This document shows, piece after piece, positions 34,448 through 47,600 of a DNA stretch of 64,000 bases. The stretch's first letter is position 1; every line of letters begins with the position of its first letter. The position numbers were made by a program, and so were the translations under genes. This stretch comes from Rhynchosporium graminicola (taxonomy: Eukaryota > Ascomycota > Leotiomycetes > Helotiales > Ploettnerulaceae): NCBI GenBank assembly GCA_900074885.1, contig FJUW01000020.1, positions 736,844 through 800,843 of the forward strand, read 5' to 3'. The notes beneath the pieces are model-generated. The model saw only the letters and a program-made list of their open reading frames with translations. It was not told the DNA's origin and searched no databases.

Positions 34448-35701
34448 CTACCTGTCCATCATGTCACCGGCGACACTACCCGTCGTACTGCTGTGACCAC
34501 TTGTGCTGAACCCGTTCTCGCCGGAGCCGAGTAGGTCTTGTACTGCTACTTTCGGGACTTGTGGAACCGGGAGCTTTCTTTGTGTGCCGTCGGTTTTCGA
34601 CATGATGTCGCTGATTGATAAGCCAGTTCGGGGAGCAGATGTCGCGGTATTGTTTGCGTGGTATTGGCCGTCGAGATTTTGGGGCTCCATAGGGGCGAGA
34701 GCTGGGGTATGATGGTTCGACAAGGTCAAGTTACGGATCGTAGGCAAATCATAGCCACCACCGTATGGTCGAAGACGAGGGGAGTGGGCAGGAGTGGCGA
34801 GAGGGGTGTGGTCTGGGGTAGGTGACAGCGAGTCGTGAGAGAAAGTAGGAGAAGATGGAGCAGTGCTGTTTGGCGAGTTTGGACGAGATCGTTTGGCATG
34901 TCGATGTGCGTAGTGGTCGTCATCCTCGTGAGAATGCGATCTCGACATTGCATACGCGGACAACGACGGCAAGTGGTTTCTGCTTCCTTGGCTACTGTGA
35001 CTGTAGTATGGGTGATGTCTGGTGGTTCCATGATGAGGATGTGCAGCAAATGTGCTTTCTCGCTCGACTTGTGTTGCAGCAGAGGCTAGAATGTTGATAT
35101 CGAGACTTCCATTCTGCGGACTGCCTCCAAGACTACGGAACGTCGGGTTGAGGACGGAGAGAGGAGTAGAATGTGAGTTGTATGAGTGAGGAGGGGACAC
35201 GTTTGGAGAACCGATAGCTGAGGCTGGGGCTGATCTCGACATGTTCCCCTTTGGTGGAGGCATCATGGTAGCCATGGCTCCTTGATGCTCCATACCACCG
35301 TTGTTCATCTTGTTACTCCTTCTCGAGTTTGGGTTGTTGTGTATCCTCGAGTGTCGAGTCAATTCATCGGATCTGGAGAATCGTTTCGTGCATCCAGGAA
35401 ATTGACAGGCGTGAGGTTTCTCGCCAGTATGGGTCCTGATATGCCTGGTCTGATGTTCGAGACGATGGAAAGCCTTGTCGCAGAGAGGGCACTTGTATGG
35501 ACGGGGGAGGTCTTGTCGGTCATCCCCATGCTGTCCACCCATCATGTTCGGTTGCATCATTACGGCAGCCATTTCCAAGTCGTGCTGTCTCTGACGTTCG
35601 GCGGCGATCTCAGCCAATTTCCTTCTAGCAGCCTCCTGTTCCTTTTCCAAGGGTGTCTGTGGATTCAGTAGAAGATCTACTGAAGTCTGCACACGTTGCA
35701 T
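34448..35701 (-). CDS. creA: Carbon catabolite repressor CreA/CRE1, C2H2 zinc-finger
   Basis: Nuclear repressor of genes for use of less favoured carbon sources; binds SYGGRG. Single exon, 417 residues. Two tandem C2H2 fingers are complete: C71-C74-H87-H91 ([19 protein letters not shown]) and C99-C104-H117-H121 ([18 protein letters not shown]), preceded by DLPRP and followed by NNPNSRR, all hallmark residues of this family. A Gln/Glu-rich helix precedes the fingers (residues 18-45). The rest is low complexity: His-rich and Ser/Pro-rich tracts, the conserved [20 protein letters not shown] segment, then [20 protein letters not shown] and [20 protein letters not shown], and MMDR at the end. It is isolated by 11.6 kb and 13.3 kb from its nearest secure neighbours. 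Confidence 0.96.
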   Translation of the reverse strand: MQRVQTSVDLLLNPQTPLEKEQEAARRKLAEIAAERQRQHDLEMAAVMMQPNMMGGQHGDDRQDLPRPYKCPLCDKAFHRLEHQTRHIRTHTGEKPHACQFPGCTKRFSRSDELTRHSRIHNNPNSRRSNKMNNGGMEHQGAMATMMPPPKGNMSRSAPASAIGSPNVSPPHSYNSHSTPLSVLNPTFRSLGGSPQNGSLDINILASAATQVERESTFAAHPHHGTTRHHPYYSHSSQGSRNHLPSLSAYAMSRSHSHEDDDHYAHRHAKRSRPNSPNSTAPSSPTFSHDSLSPTPDHTPLATPAHSPRLRPYGGGYDLPTIRNLTLSNHHTPALAPMEPQNLDGQYHANNTATSAPRTGLSISDIMSKTDGTQRKLPVPQVPKVAVQDLLGSGENGFSTSGHSSTTGSVAGDMMDR

Positions 35702-36600
35702 GTGATGGCCGCCTCAGCGTTTGGAATCCCTCGAATATTCTTTTCAGAGGAGTGTGAGGGAAAAGATGTTTCTGCTATGGCAGTGTCGATGTGAACAGCG
35801 ACGATGGGTGAGGTTTCGATTCAGACTGTCGTTGACGTGTTTGAGTAATTTCCAGTAAGGCTATTTCTCGTACGGTGGGAGAGATGAAGTTGAAGTTGAA
35901 GTAGCTGTGGTAGTAGTAGTAGTAGTGGCGATTTATGATGCAGCGTGGGTGGTATTGAGTTTCGAGATCTTCTAATGGCCGCGGAGCAAGGAGATGGTTA
36001 TCGCGGGGAGTCGGGTCTTATATGAAATGCTGCTTAGAACAGATTTAGGGGGGGGGGCCCGGAGTCAGGAAAGGGAACTGGGAGAGAGCGCAGGCATGTG
36101 CAGGCATGTGCAGGGGGTAGGGTAGGGTAGGGTAGGCGAGGCAGAGCAGCCGGGCACGCCAGCCTGCAAAAAGTGGAGGACGGGGGATGGGGTGGGGGGA
36201 AAAGAATGAGGTGGGCTAATCCAGGGTAGGCTAGTGAGATTCATGGGCTAGTGGATTTGTGGACTAGTGGGGTTGATGGGTTTGTGGATTTGTGGGCAAG
36301 GCGAGTTTGAGTGTGATATGAGGATGAGGTGAGATGAGGTGAGGTGAGGTGAGGTGAGGTGAGCGTGGGTGGGATCCTGGTAGCCGTACGGAGACGAGAG
36401 AATAGAAGAGGAGAGGAGAGGAGAGGAGAGGCGTTGGTTGGTATGGTTGATATTCGCAGTTGTTCTGTTCTGTCGCGTTACTGTTTTGGAGGCTTGCTCA
36501 GCTTACCTTGGCTTGGAAGGGGAATAGCGTAAGTGTGCGCGTAAATATCAGTCACAATTTCAATCACAATCTCATTCTCATTCTCATTTCCAGGTAAGTT
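35702..36600 (-). promoter_or_regulatory. creA upstream region with SYGGRG motifs
   Basis: Contains several matches to the CreA core SYGGRG on the plus strand: GCGGGG at 36,003-36,008, GTGGAG at 36,173-36,178, GTGGGG at 36,192-36,197 and GTGGGG at 36,267-36,272. The region is G/A-rich on the plus strand, so C/T-rich on the creA sense strand, as is usual for fungal promoters. The motif is short and the region G-rich, so some matches are expected by chance; autoregulation of creA is known in Aspergillus and Trichoderma. Confidence 0.5.
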
Positions 36601-38630
36601 GAAGTGAGCAGCGGGATGTCGAATCGGGCGTGCGGTTTCGCAGGCCGATAAGGTAATTCATATACCTACTGTACCTACCTACCTACCTACAGATCGTACC
36701 TATGGTTCCTAGGTAGCCAAAATGAAACATTCAAGTTCATGCATGTTCAGCAAACACGACAGGTGAAGCGAGAGTATGGCTTTCGAGCAGGGGCAGGGGC
36801 GTCAGATCATGTCAAATCAAGTCACCATTCTACGGTAAGGTAAGTAAGTAAAGTCATGGAAGTCAGTCAGGTCGGGGCGCGAGGAATGGAAACTAAACAA
36901 ATGGAAATAAACATATATAAAAAAAACTAACAAAATATTACTCCACTACTCCGCTCCACATGGGTTCTAGTCCAGCCCCACACCCAATGTGTGGAGTTGG
37001 AGTTTGTAGTTGAGACCGGGACCGGGACCGGCTGTCTGAGTCGTTTAAGGGCCGTGGGGGAGCGTGAGATAAGTGACCGACCGACCGACCTTTGCCCTTG
37101 CCCCCTGCTTGCCTGCCTGCCTGCCCCCCCCCCCCAGGTAATACTTGGCTCCGTAAATAGGTAACTGGCCGACATGAGCCGGACCCGAAATGTCCAATCA
37201 CCACCACTACTGTATGAAATGAAGACTGTCCAAGAACATCCGAGAGAGCGCCTGAACTGAAATCATGTCTGTCTAGGGCATAAAAGAAACGTTGGAATTG
37301 TTTCGCTTGTGCCTCTGCCTCTGCCTCTGCCTCTGCCTCTGCCTCTGCCTCTACCTCTGTTTCTCCTTCGTCCGTGCATCTACCGTCCGATCTATCTATC
37401 TACTCTTTGTCCATAAGGTAGGTAGGTCGGTATCTAGATACTTAGTAATAATCGATCGGTCCTCGGTGGATGTCGTAGATGTTTCGAGCTTCAACCACTA
37501 ACCACTGTATGCCATTTCTCTAATCGTCGGTGCTTATGCCCAGGCCCATCTTGCTCTTCAGCGCTGACGACATGGAACTGCACCCTGAAAAAAGAAACTG
37601 TGGGGTACAAATGGGGCCGGTCGCCTTTGAAGATGGATGATTGATCGGCATTTGGACACTTACACTTGTGCTCTTCTTACCTTGCTTGTACAATGTACAA
37701 ACCCCGACCCCGAATACAGTGCTGTCGAAAACCCACGTCAACGGATCTATCTATCTATGCGCTCATCTCATACTTACTCGACAACCCGACTCAACAGGAC
37801 ATGTCTCCGCCCCATCTCTGACTCTGATGTGTTGTACAAAACACCGAGAAGTCTCAACGAAGTATCTCCATCTTCCAAGGGATCTTGCTAGTCTCTTTGG
37901 CTCTGCTTGTACTGTATCTCGTCTGCCCGTTCAAGATAGTACATTTTGCATATGCATTATTTACGGCGTAATATCCATCATCGGCATTATCAAAACAATG
38001 GGGGTTCTTTTTTAGCCTTTTTCAGGCCGGCCCTTCCAGGGCTCCTCACTCCGTAACTTTACATTTTCGGAGATGGTGGGGAAACTGCACTAATGAGACG
38101 ATTTTCTGGCACTAAGCCTAAGAGTGTAGCATGTGAGTGAGCCGGCAGGGCACACTGATAAGGTGCAGGTGCAGGTGCAGGTGCAGATGCCCATGCAGTG
38201 CAGATGCAGGACGAGATTGCATTGCGTGAGATGGGCTGAGAAGCACGATGAGCTGAAAATGGACTACAAGGTATGGAAGGACAAGTAGTAGCAAGTACTC
38301 GACATATCTAAGTATCCTGATTTAGGGATTCACAGCATGCAAGCTTTCTTCTTCTTGCTTAGGCAGATTACTGCAAGAATTCGTCAAGACATCCATCTCC
38401 TAAAGTCAGGAGGTCAAGTCAAAATTCACATGAGAAGGCACAGCTAGTTCACTCACTCACTTGACATCAAAACATCCTTTACTCAAAAATCCTAAATCCA
38501 TCGGTGGACTCGGCCTTTCCCAGCTGAATAATGCATAGATACATGCGGAAAGGCACTACCCAATGCACAACACAACACATCACATCACATCATCACGATC
38601 ATCATCATCATCATCATCATCATCAGCCTC
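36001..38630. repeat. Microsatellite and homopolymer belt upstream of creA
   Basis: Tandem arrays seen: a G run ending near 36,057; GCAGGCATGT twice near 36,091-36,110; (GAGGT)n 36,336-36,363; (GAGAG)n about 36,408-36,430; CTAC units near 36,674-36,690; GGTAAG units near 36,833-36,850; GGGACC units near 37,017-37,031; GACC units near 37,077-37,090; GCCT units then a 12-C run at 37,124-37,135; (GCCTCT)7 at 37,311-37,352; (GGTGCA)4 at about 38,162-38,185; and (ATC)9 at 38,598-38,624. The density is far above that of the gene-dense parts of the window. Confidence 0.8.
36113..36134 (+). promoter_or_regulatory. G-quadruplex motif, GGGTA repeats
   Basis: Four runs of at least three G (36,113-36,117, 36,120-36,122, 36,125-36,127, 36,130-36,132) separated by two-base TA loops, meeting the standard G3+ quadruplex pattern. 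It lies about 410 bp upstream of the creA start on the strand that is template for creA. Confidence 0.7.
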
Positions 38631-41600
38631 CTATAATGGGAATTCCCTATAATGCACCCACAACCTCCCAAGTATAACTAACACGCGTACTCACCCCCAA
38701 CCGCTCACAAACTTTGACTATACAACAAACAGTACACCCATCTCACCCTCACCCTCTCTCAATCACGTACCGTCGCACAAGAGTACCTTTCAGGCGTCCG
38801 GGGAGATGACGACGAGTGCGTGGCTCAGCTCTCAGCTCTCAGGTAAACCACCTACCACCCACCTACCTACGAACACCAATCCTGGGGTCGTGGAGTAAGT
38901 ACAAGCAAGTAGGCTGAAAAAGCAACCCTCGACATCGGGGTAACTCGCTCACCGAGCATCACTCACACACCCCCAAAAAACGTGGGGAAATAAACATTTC
39001 TTCGCCATCGAAAAGAAACCTTCTATGGCGTGAGTGAGTAAGTATACTAATTAATATGAGCATGATTCATTCCTTCGATTCGGCCCCCACTCTATTCAAT
39101 TTGTAATTTCCCTTATCTACATATACCTTGAGAGATCCCCCACAAAGGATCTTCCAATAAGATTCCCAAGGCGCTCTCTGATATGATCTGTCTGACATGA
39201 TCCCCAGACCCTGATTTCCCTCCGTACTGCAAGAAGGGTTTGGTTTTCATATAATATAATTCCGTAAAACCCAATAACATCAGATGAGTAAATCTTACCT
39301 ACAACTCCGTACTTAGCAGGAGGAGAAGAAAGTCCATGAGGCAAATTAAATGCCTTATCGCAATGCATCAATATCCATCTTGTTTTGGTTCTCGTAGCCT
39401 ATTCGTCCGAATCCGGATGGATGTCTCGGGTAGCTAGCTACCTAGTCATTGAATGAGTGAGGGGCGAGTCGTTTTCTTTCCCGGAGCGCGCGAGTTGCCT
39501 ATCTACCTGTATGAATGAGGATCTACTCCGTATGTGAAAGCGCAAATCTTATTTCACGGAGAGAGGATACCTTAATCGTTTGGTGCGGTACATGACTTGA
39601 AAGGCAGTCACGGAATCAAGAACCTCTCTTACATCACCAGGCAACCCACTCTGATTGGTAAGCGTAAGCGCGCTTCGATGACTCCATTTCAGCTGTGTAT
39701 GTTAAAGCCCCCAATGCCAGGCCACGACGCCAATCATAGGACATCGTGTGCCCCGGACGTGACTCCTACCTCCTCTATCCCTTTCTTTGGATCCCAACAC
39801 CAAGCCAACTAACCAGCCAACCAACCAGCCAGCCAACCAGCTAGCCAGCCAGTCCTATGTCCATCCTCCAACTCCCAACCCTCATCTATCCCCATCGAAG
39901 TCCACTCAACCCAATCCAGCACATCCCAGCCTGACTAGCCACTGCGTACAAGTCACCATATCTCAAACGGAGTCCGTCCAGCCGTGGGGTACATGTTGTC
40001 AAATATATGAGAAAGCGCTGAGAAATCCCCAAAGAGGTAAGTCGGGAAAGGGAGGGTAGCGTCGGAATAATCAAGGTCTTGCTCGGTTTGGGGTTGCTTC
40101 TATTTAGGTGTCTAGCCTCCTCAAGTTCAAGTCCATCGAATGATCTACTTTAATAATGTAATAGCAACCAAGGTTCTAGTTACTTCTGTCAGATTTCTTA
40201 GGGACGGGAGCTGCCTGTCTTGTCATCTTGGTGTTTTATTGACAGGCCTGCAGATTTGCTGGAGACATGAGTGTTGAAGTAGATGTAAGGTACCATACCT
40301 ACCTACCTTATTGGGCTTGCAAGTCGTGAATGTACCCCGCAATCCTTGGCTCAAACCCACTCTACCTCCTCCCCCTTTCCTCAACTCAACACGGCTCAAT
40401 CAACTCCATTCAGCTCATCCCATCTCCTTTGGTATCGTGTGGAATGCAAGGGGGCGGTAAGTCGGAAACAAGGCAAATAATGCCGTACCGTGGTGCGCGC
40501 CAGATGAAAAAGATGGTAGAATGTGGGGGGTATGTTACCCAGATATCTACTCCGTAGCCTTTCTGTCTAGGTTTTGTGGAGGAGCGGAGGAGGGGCTGTG
40601 ATTGGGGCGCGAAGATGCGATTCAAATCCGTGACTGTGGGCGACCTGTGTGGTTTGATTGGTCTGTTGGTTATCAGATGTCTGGTGCGCCATTCATAAAG
40701 CGAGATTACCTTTTATTTACTTATTCCCCTTCTTGGGCCTCGAGTGGAACGTGAACAGCAGGGAGATGTGATACGTGCGCGTGCCAGACAGCAAGATAGC
40801 AACTTGCAGCATGATATGGACAACGAAGCCAAACTCTGCCTTGGAATCGAGAACCAGTAGATAAGATCAGTTACATCACGTCTGCCAATCTTGCTGTCAA
40901 GATCCATAGATCCTTTCCGCAAGGAGTTGGGGACATCAAACTTGGCCGCCACGAACAGAAACCAGATCCGCTCAGATCAGCTTGCATTGCATTGATGATG
41001 CAAGCATGAATATCCCACTGCCGGGACTCCATCGGCAGTCGAGTGCATGATGAGGTAAAGAAATCTGGGGAGCATAGCGCTGGATTCAAAACAAGGCAGA
41101 CTGAACGTTTGATGTTTGTCGTTTGACTTCAGCGGAGAGAAAGCCGGGATATGACATCGACGGTTGGTCTAGAAGCTCACCGTAGTGTTTGGAGCTCATA
41201 GGCGGGTCATTGAGGTTGGAGATACGAGTTTCGTCTGGCGTCAGAATATGAGGGAGCGCGGGGAGGGGGACGTCCGACGGGCAGCTTCGGTGAGGCTGAT
41301 AATATGCCGCGATATTGTGTGTAACCCCAACACGGCATTCATGTCAGGATCAAGATCTCGAAAGGGCACAGGGGCAGAAATTCCTAGACTCCTACTGTTC
41401 TGCCTCCTACCAACCCATTGTTTCCCCTACCAGCCTCCAGATGTTGTCCAATCCAGAACCGCCACATCCCTAGCGAAGATTCCCCGGACCTTGACTGTAA
41501 TCCACTATTAGATTTGCCCCATAAATGAGTTTCCCGCCGTCAGATCTGGAGGTCCGCTCGGCCGCTCTTCTGGGCTTGAAAATTCATAGATAAGTGGATC

Positions 41601-44600
41601 CATGATTTACAGCCAGGGATTACCCTGCTTTGGGGAAAAGAAAAGAGCTGACTCGCAAGCCACAGGCAAAAAGCCAAAGCAAAACACGTGCTGCGAAACC
41701 GGCTGCGGGTGGGATTTACAGAGGTAATGGCAAGGAAACGTCATCTTCTGGAGTCTCCATGATGATTGCAAGATAAGCTTCGAGTGGTGATGATACTGTA
41801 CCTGGAGAAACATCGGCTTCGTTCCTGGATCAGGCTCGATCGCTACATTCAAGCGCCTTCTGGCTCTCATTGCACAAATCCTTTGGCGTTGCCCGTCCGG
41901 ATCGTCTTGACCTGGGTGACAGCCCAACAGAGATCTGAAAGATAAGCAAGAAAATTTCCTCGTGCAAAAATTTCACTGTCCCTCTTCTCCCCCGGTTTTT
42001 CTGGTTCCGTGAGAAGGATATCCGGGCCGAAGAAGGTCCTTCCTTCCTTTTCCATTCTTCTAGGGAGAATGAGGCGGGCAGCTCCACTTCGTTCGCTCGC
42101 TCATCTGGAGAAAAACCCCAAGAGCCAAGCGGGAGAGAATGATTCGGAACTCCTTGTTGGGTCTGAGCTTCATGTTCCGTAACATATTCGTGACAGTCGC
42201 GCCATCTCATGGAGCTTGCCTGAGCAGTACCGGTGGCCGTGAGAAGCGAACTAACGCTAGAGGTATCCACTCACTCGTCCCTGCTATTTTGGGCTTTGAA
42301 GGGGATGCGGATGGAAAGAGCCATTGCCTTTCGGTTGATGATGAACAACTTCAGAAGAGCCGTAAACACAGCTATAGCTTCGGAGCATCATGGAATTAAG
42401 CGTGATGGTAACCCCGCGTGTTTTGCAATCGAAATGCATAAAAGGCCGTCTAAATTGGTATGTGTTTTCGTCCATTAAAACGTTGCAGAGAAGAGCAGAG
42501 ACTGCGCTGAGTTACATTTACCTGGCCTACGCATAGCGAAAATCGATTAGGACAACTCTCGAGATAAAGACTTGGTACTATCCTGTAATGACCACTGATG
42601 CGACACTGGTGTGAGCTTGGAAGCACTTTGGTACATCTCAGCTGTAGAGGCACAACAATAAGTGAGTCCTTTGCGCACTGCGCACCGCTTGAATATGGCA
42701 TATCTTCCAGTTCGGTCCTTCTCATTCGGATTGGTTGAACCCTCAGACTTGAGCGGTTGGTGGGCGTCCTCCCTCTTGAGTCTCGCTCGACATGTTGGCT
42801 TCCTAACCGACTTGCTCAAACAATATTATTTCAGAGTCCTTATACAGATTAGAACCTTGAGCCTCGTCCCCGCTCATGGTTTCATATCAGAACTGAAGAA
42901 CAGTGATTTCGGATTGTTTCTTTATGGTTAGGTTAGGTTTCCTTCGTTGCACATTCCAGAAGCATTTAGTGACTGACCCCACAGCTTGGCATCGCTTGAG
43001 CCCCTGTTTAGGGTAAGGCTGGCTGACTCAAATCATGCCGAAGTCATGCCGAAAAGTTGATATGCGTAGACCTCTACCTCCAGCATCACTACTGACAAAG
43101 TACTTTTGTACCACGGATATCCGTTTCATGTGCTGGCTGAGATGAATCGAAGTGGTCAAGTTCGAATGATGGTAGATACGTAACCAGAATTCTAGACCAT
43201 CTGCCGAATTTCGTCAAGATCATCAAGGTCCTCAGTCGCTTGGCTCTTATCTGATCCCCTGGATAAGGTGGAGGCGGAGAAATAGGGGGTCCCCTCATTC
43301 AACATGTCCTGGGGATTCTTGGAAGAAGATCTTGAGACTCGCCAGGATGCGGACTTCTCTTCATCGTGTCATCCACCGCCTCGGATAATGTCCGACCTAG
43401 ATATCCTGCTCTGAAGCGACCACGGAATATATGTCGTGGCAATCAGTTCTCTCAAAGGACTCTGAGGCCAGGCTGAGTAGGACACCCCATCAAACTTCCA
43501 GCACGTCTGTGTTTCACTACGCGCTACATCCTGAGCGTATCAATCACCTTGTATAGAATTCCTCGCCAGGAACAGGGTTAGGGCTCGTCGTGATGAAGCA
43601 GGGCACTCGGCCTAACTAGGACTCAAGCGTGGGGGTTTCCAGACATGAGCTGGGGGAATTTCTGCGGGATCGTTGACGGCCCGCTCAGCCAGCGCAAGCC
43701 ACTGTTCTCTTGCTTATTCGAGATCGTTTGCATCCCGAAGCTAACAAAGCACAATCGCAACAGCAAAAGCAAGGAGTGGATGAGTTGGCTTTGATTGTCA
43801 GGATAGGAATGAAGCCTTCAAATCGTTAGCCGCAAACGAACGCTCATCGCAATGCATGGACCTCTTCCTGCATATAAATCCATATCAAAGGAACGCTAAC
43901 AGTCAACCTGTCCCTGGAGCGACCAGCCTAAGTGTCAAAGGAAACAGACGGTTCGCTGCACGGGTGATCAATGCAATGTACAGATCGTTAAACAATTAAC
44001 AGACGAGGATCATTTGTGTACAGCAACTAGGATTAGTCAAGCTAAGTGGAAAAAGAGACGCAGAAGGATGAGCCAGCGCCTATGAGGGTAACAGATCCGG
44101 CTCTGTGTTCACAATTAAGATGCCCTCAATTTTGCCTGAATGTTGTCTACTGAGCTGTACGAGCGTCTAGATCTGGTTGGTGACCTCGGAGACCACACAT
44201 CAATTACACTTTTGACGATTGATCTCAGGAATGCGGAGATAACGGGCGATCAGACCCTGAATGTGGAGAGGACATAATGATTAGCAGGGCAGGGGTCCGC
44301 GGGCATCATACTGCATGTTCCATTTGGTACGCAGTCACTGGCCTGTCCGGAAGAATTCTAAAGCGGTAATGAGATACGAAGCGCTCTCTCCAGAGTCAAA
44401 TACTCGGTTTTCTCCAGGAGTCTGAGGAGTCTGAACCTATCCACAATGAATAGATCAGTAGAAGTCTTTAGCTCACATCAGCCTGGTTTCTACCCGGATT
44501 ATAAATCGACAGTTACTGGCTCACATCTGTCTAGGGCAGCCGCCTATTCGGTCTCCGGACCCCTACATTCCGTGTGAAATGCAAAACGCGACTTGGAAAT

Positions 44601-47600
44601 GCACTACATGGATCCGGAATGCTTTATGCGTGTAGGTGTGCCATGAATAGAATTGGCGGAAAGCGTGGAGGCATACACTTCAGCATGCCATTACTTGGAA
44701 CGATTTAAATCCATTTGGGGTCTAAACTGGAGAACATGCTTCCGGCATTGCAAGAGCAGCCCTCAGCCGCTGTCAAACGCTTGCTCGCAAATTGTGTAGT
44801 TAGTTGTATGCCACGGCACGCATGTATGGCGCCGATCCTTTCGATTTCTCAAATGATGCCTCTCTCCACGTCTAAACTACTTCGCTCGGCTAAAAGAGGA
44901 CAACACCCGGACCTCAAGACCTTGAAAGGGGTTGAGGGGTACGGAGATACTTTCACACGTGTCCGAGATTACTTGGCATCTTTTGCAAGGCCTGTCCTCC
45001 ATATTTCGCTATCTGCCTGACCGAATACAGGAGCTCCACAGATACGGAGTTCCTCCGAGTTCAACCTCTAGTAATTTGTCCACATATCATTATCCACTGC
45101 ACCCAAATAGTAGATAGAATCCCCGTACTACACAGCACAATACAAGCAGGACCGAGACTCCAAAGTATTCGAAACGTGCATGCGCGCCTATGAGATGATG
45201 CAGGAACAGGTACACTGTATCTCTTCGTTGGGTATCTGTTAACCGGCCGTCCCGAGTTTACAAACTCAACATTTCCATATGAGGAACCGAAGCGACAAAC
45301 GAGGGGCGCGGCATACAGTACAACTCCAAAACGATTGGCATGTGAAAGTCATATCAGCCTCAATTTACCGCCGACCCCATCTTTCAACCACAAAGCTTAT
45401 CTAGCCTCCTCACATGTACTTGGGTGGTTGCTCGGCTTCCCCGATTCGTGAAAGAGAATTGCATTTCACATGAAAGATAAGATGTTGTGTATTTGACTAC
45501 CGCTTACTTGGTATTATGTTCGAGGACAATCAATGCACCTACGGAGGCCAAGACTTGATTGAGAGCACGGCTCGGCTGAAAGGGATGTCAAAGTCGCGAA
45601 TCCGAAGGATCGGCTATTCGGGAATTTCCCAGATGACTATTATTCTTCGCTCCGGACCATTGCGTGTCTCTCGCAAAGCTCTTGGTGCCGGCGGTGCTTC
45701 GGTGCCTACCTTTTATGACATCGAATGAATGCTCATGCCCCGTGAGAGCCTCACTGACATCACTGCCCCTCTTCTTCACCTGCAGAGAGAAGAAATCAGG
45801 TGTAGGAGCGGCCAGCTCTTGTCAGAGACTGACTCGCTCGAAGATGCCAGTCATCAAAATATCTTTACTACATTTCGTCATCCAGTTTGCTGCACAAGAA
45901 GCTTAATCACACAACAAGTTCGCTGAATGATGAGATCAACAGCAGAAACTAGCGACGCATCAACAGAAGTTGGCTGGTTGGAAAGGAAAAGTAGGTTCAT
46001 CCGTTCTGCCTAGCTCGACAAGACTGGCCGACGCCCATCCATCCATCCATTTCCCCAGATCAAACTAGGGAAACCTTCCCCATTCATTGGCCCGCTTTCT
46101 TCGGCGTCATTCTTTAGCTTTTCTCTGAGGAGGATTCTAGTCTCGCCTTGGCCCGTAAGTACTTAGTATACGGGGTAATTAGTCCACAATTCTAGGCCGT
46201 GCACTTGAGATATTTTATGACTACAAGTACTGTATTTTCCCCAGTGTACTATATAGTATGGCTTTATCATTGGTGGCAGCCCGTGGTTATAGCCCGTGTA
46301 GATAGAAACTCCTAGAAGTGCGCACAGACTTTACTTTGTGGAATAATTACCACCTGTACCAAGTAGCATGAGATGTCGTTATCGCTGGAAAGAAAAAAAA
46401 GAGTTAGCCGCACAAGCGGAGTCTTATTGGCTCTTATCATCCCTCCAAGAGCAGGGGATACGAATACAGTAGGGACACTTTGGGTGTCCTTCCGGGTCTG
46501 TAGGACCGAGAGCTCCGGATCCGCTTTGTCCTTCTTTTTGCTCACATGCATTTTGAGGAGCAATTTCTGCATGCTCGTTCTCTCAAGTCTGCATGAAGAG
46601 ATGTGAGAGAATTTAACTATCTGTCGGCTGCTTTATTGTTCTTGAGAATTTGCTGTGCAGGGTCGGTAGAAATGCAGGTCGGTGAGAATTCCAAAAAGAG
46701 GCTCTTGCAACCGACGAGGAGAGCAGACCAGATATCACACTCACCGAAACGCCGGTGACGCTATGGCTTTACTTGAGCGTGGACTTATCTTGACCTGTGA
46801 TTTGCCAAGATGATGGAAGCTTGTGGAGAAGGAATCGTGGCTCACAAGGTTGTAGCACTAATGCCAGGGGCGGCCAGGGTGGCGTCTGCTTCAGCTGCTG
46901 CTTCACATGGCATGGCATGGCATGGCAACTTTGGCAAAGTGGCAACGCTCAAGATGGTATGAAGCGTGCTGGAGCGAGACGGGCGCCGGTGGTGTCCCCG
47001 GGGAAATTTTAGGAGTCTCTTTACCTCTCCTTAACCCTCTTCCGGCGCGCCAGTGGAAGCTTTTCCTCTTCTTCTTCTGCGTCGTAGTAATATTTTGATC
47101 TTTTGTGGGCCAGGACAGACACTTCTGGATAGGGAACCTCAAGTGGGTCTTGAGATATGACGGAGTTTTGGTTTGGGGTTACGGAATCTTGAGGCAGTAG
47201 TGGCTACAGTACGCCGGCCGGCGTGTTGCCGAAGTGGGCCGTCGCCGGTCACGCTTCAGAAGACGATGTATCCGAGGTTGGTACAGCAGATCGCCTGGAA
47301 ATACAGTATGGACTTACAGGAGGATCGGAGGAGAAAGGACGAGAGGAGGAATGGGGGAAGGTAAAGTCACGCGTGCCGAGACTTGGTTGTTGACTTTCGC
47401 ATTTTGCGAACCGAACCCGTTTTGACTGAGGTGAGATTCTTGTCGGTTTCTTCTTCTAGTCAACGAGGCCTGGCAAAGTTGTCTCGCGGAAAGCCGCTGT
47501 GGGAGATTGTCTCGTTCCATCCAGCAAAGTCATCAAAGAATTGCATCCCTCTGAAGTTTTACATCATGCAATGTCTTGTAGTCCCTTCCTTTCACGACAT

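Noticed and set aside
36113..36134. Interstitial telomere repeat
   Set aside because: The unit is GGGTA, not the TTAGGG repeat used by most filamentous fungi, and the array is only about four units among other unrelated microsatellites.
41830..42270. 146-codon minus-strand frame
   Set aside because: No motif, no introns that extend it and similar chance frames nearby; kept out of the gene list.
43159..43168. Possible tRNA T-loop (AGTTCGAATG)
   Set aside because: No matching T-stem, no A box at the right distance and no acceptor stem.
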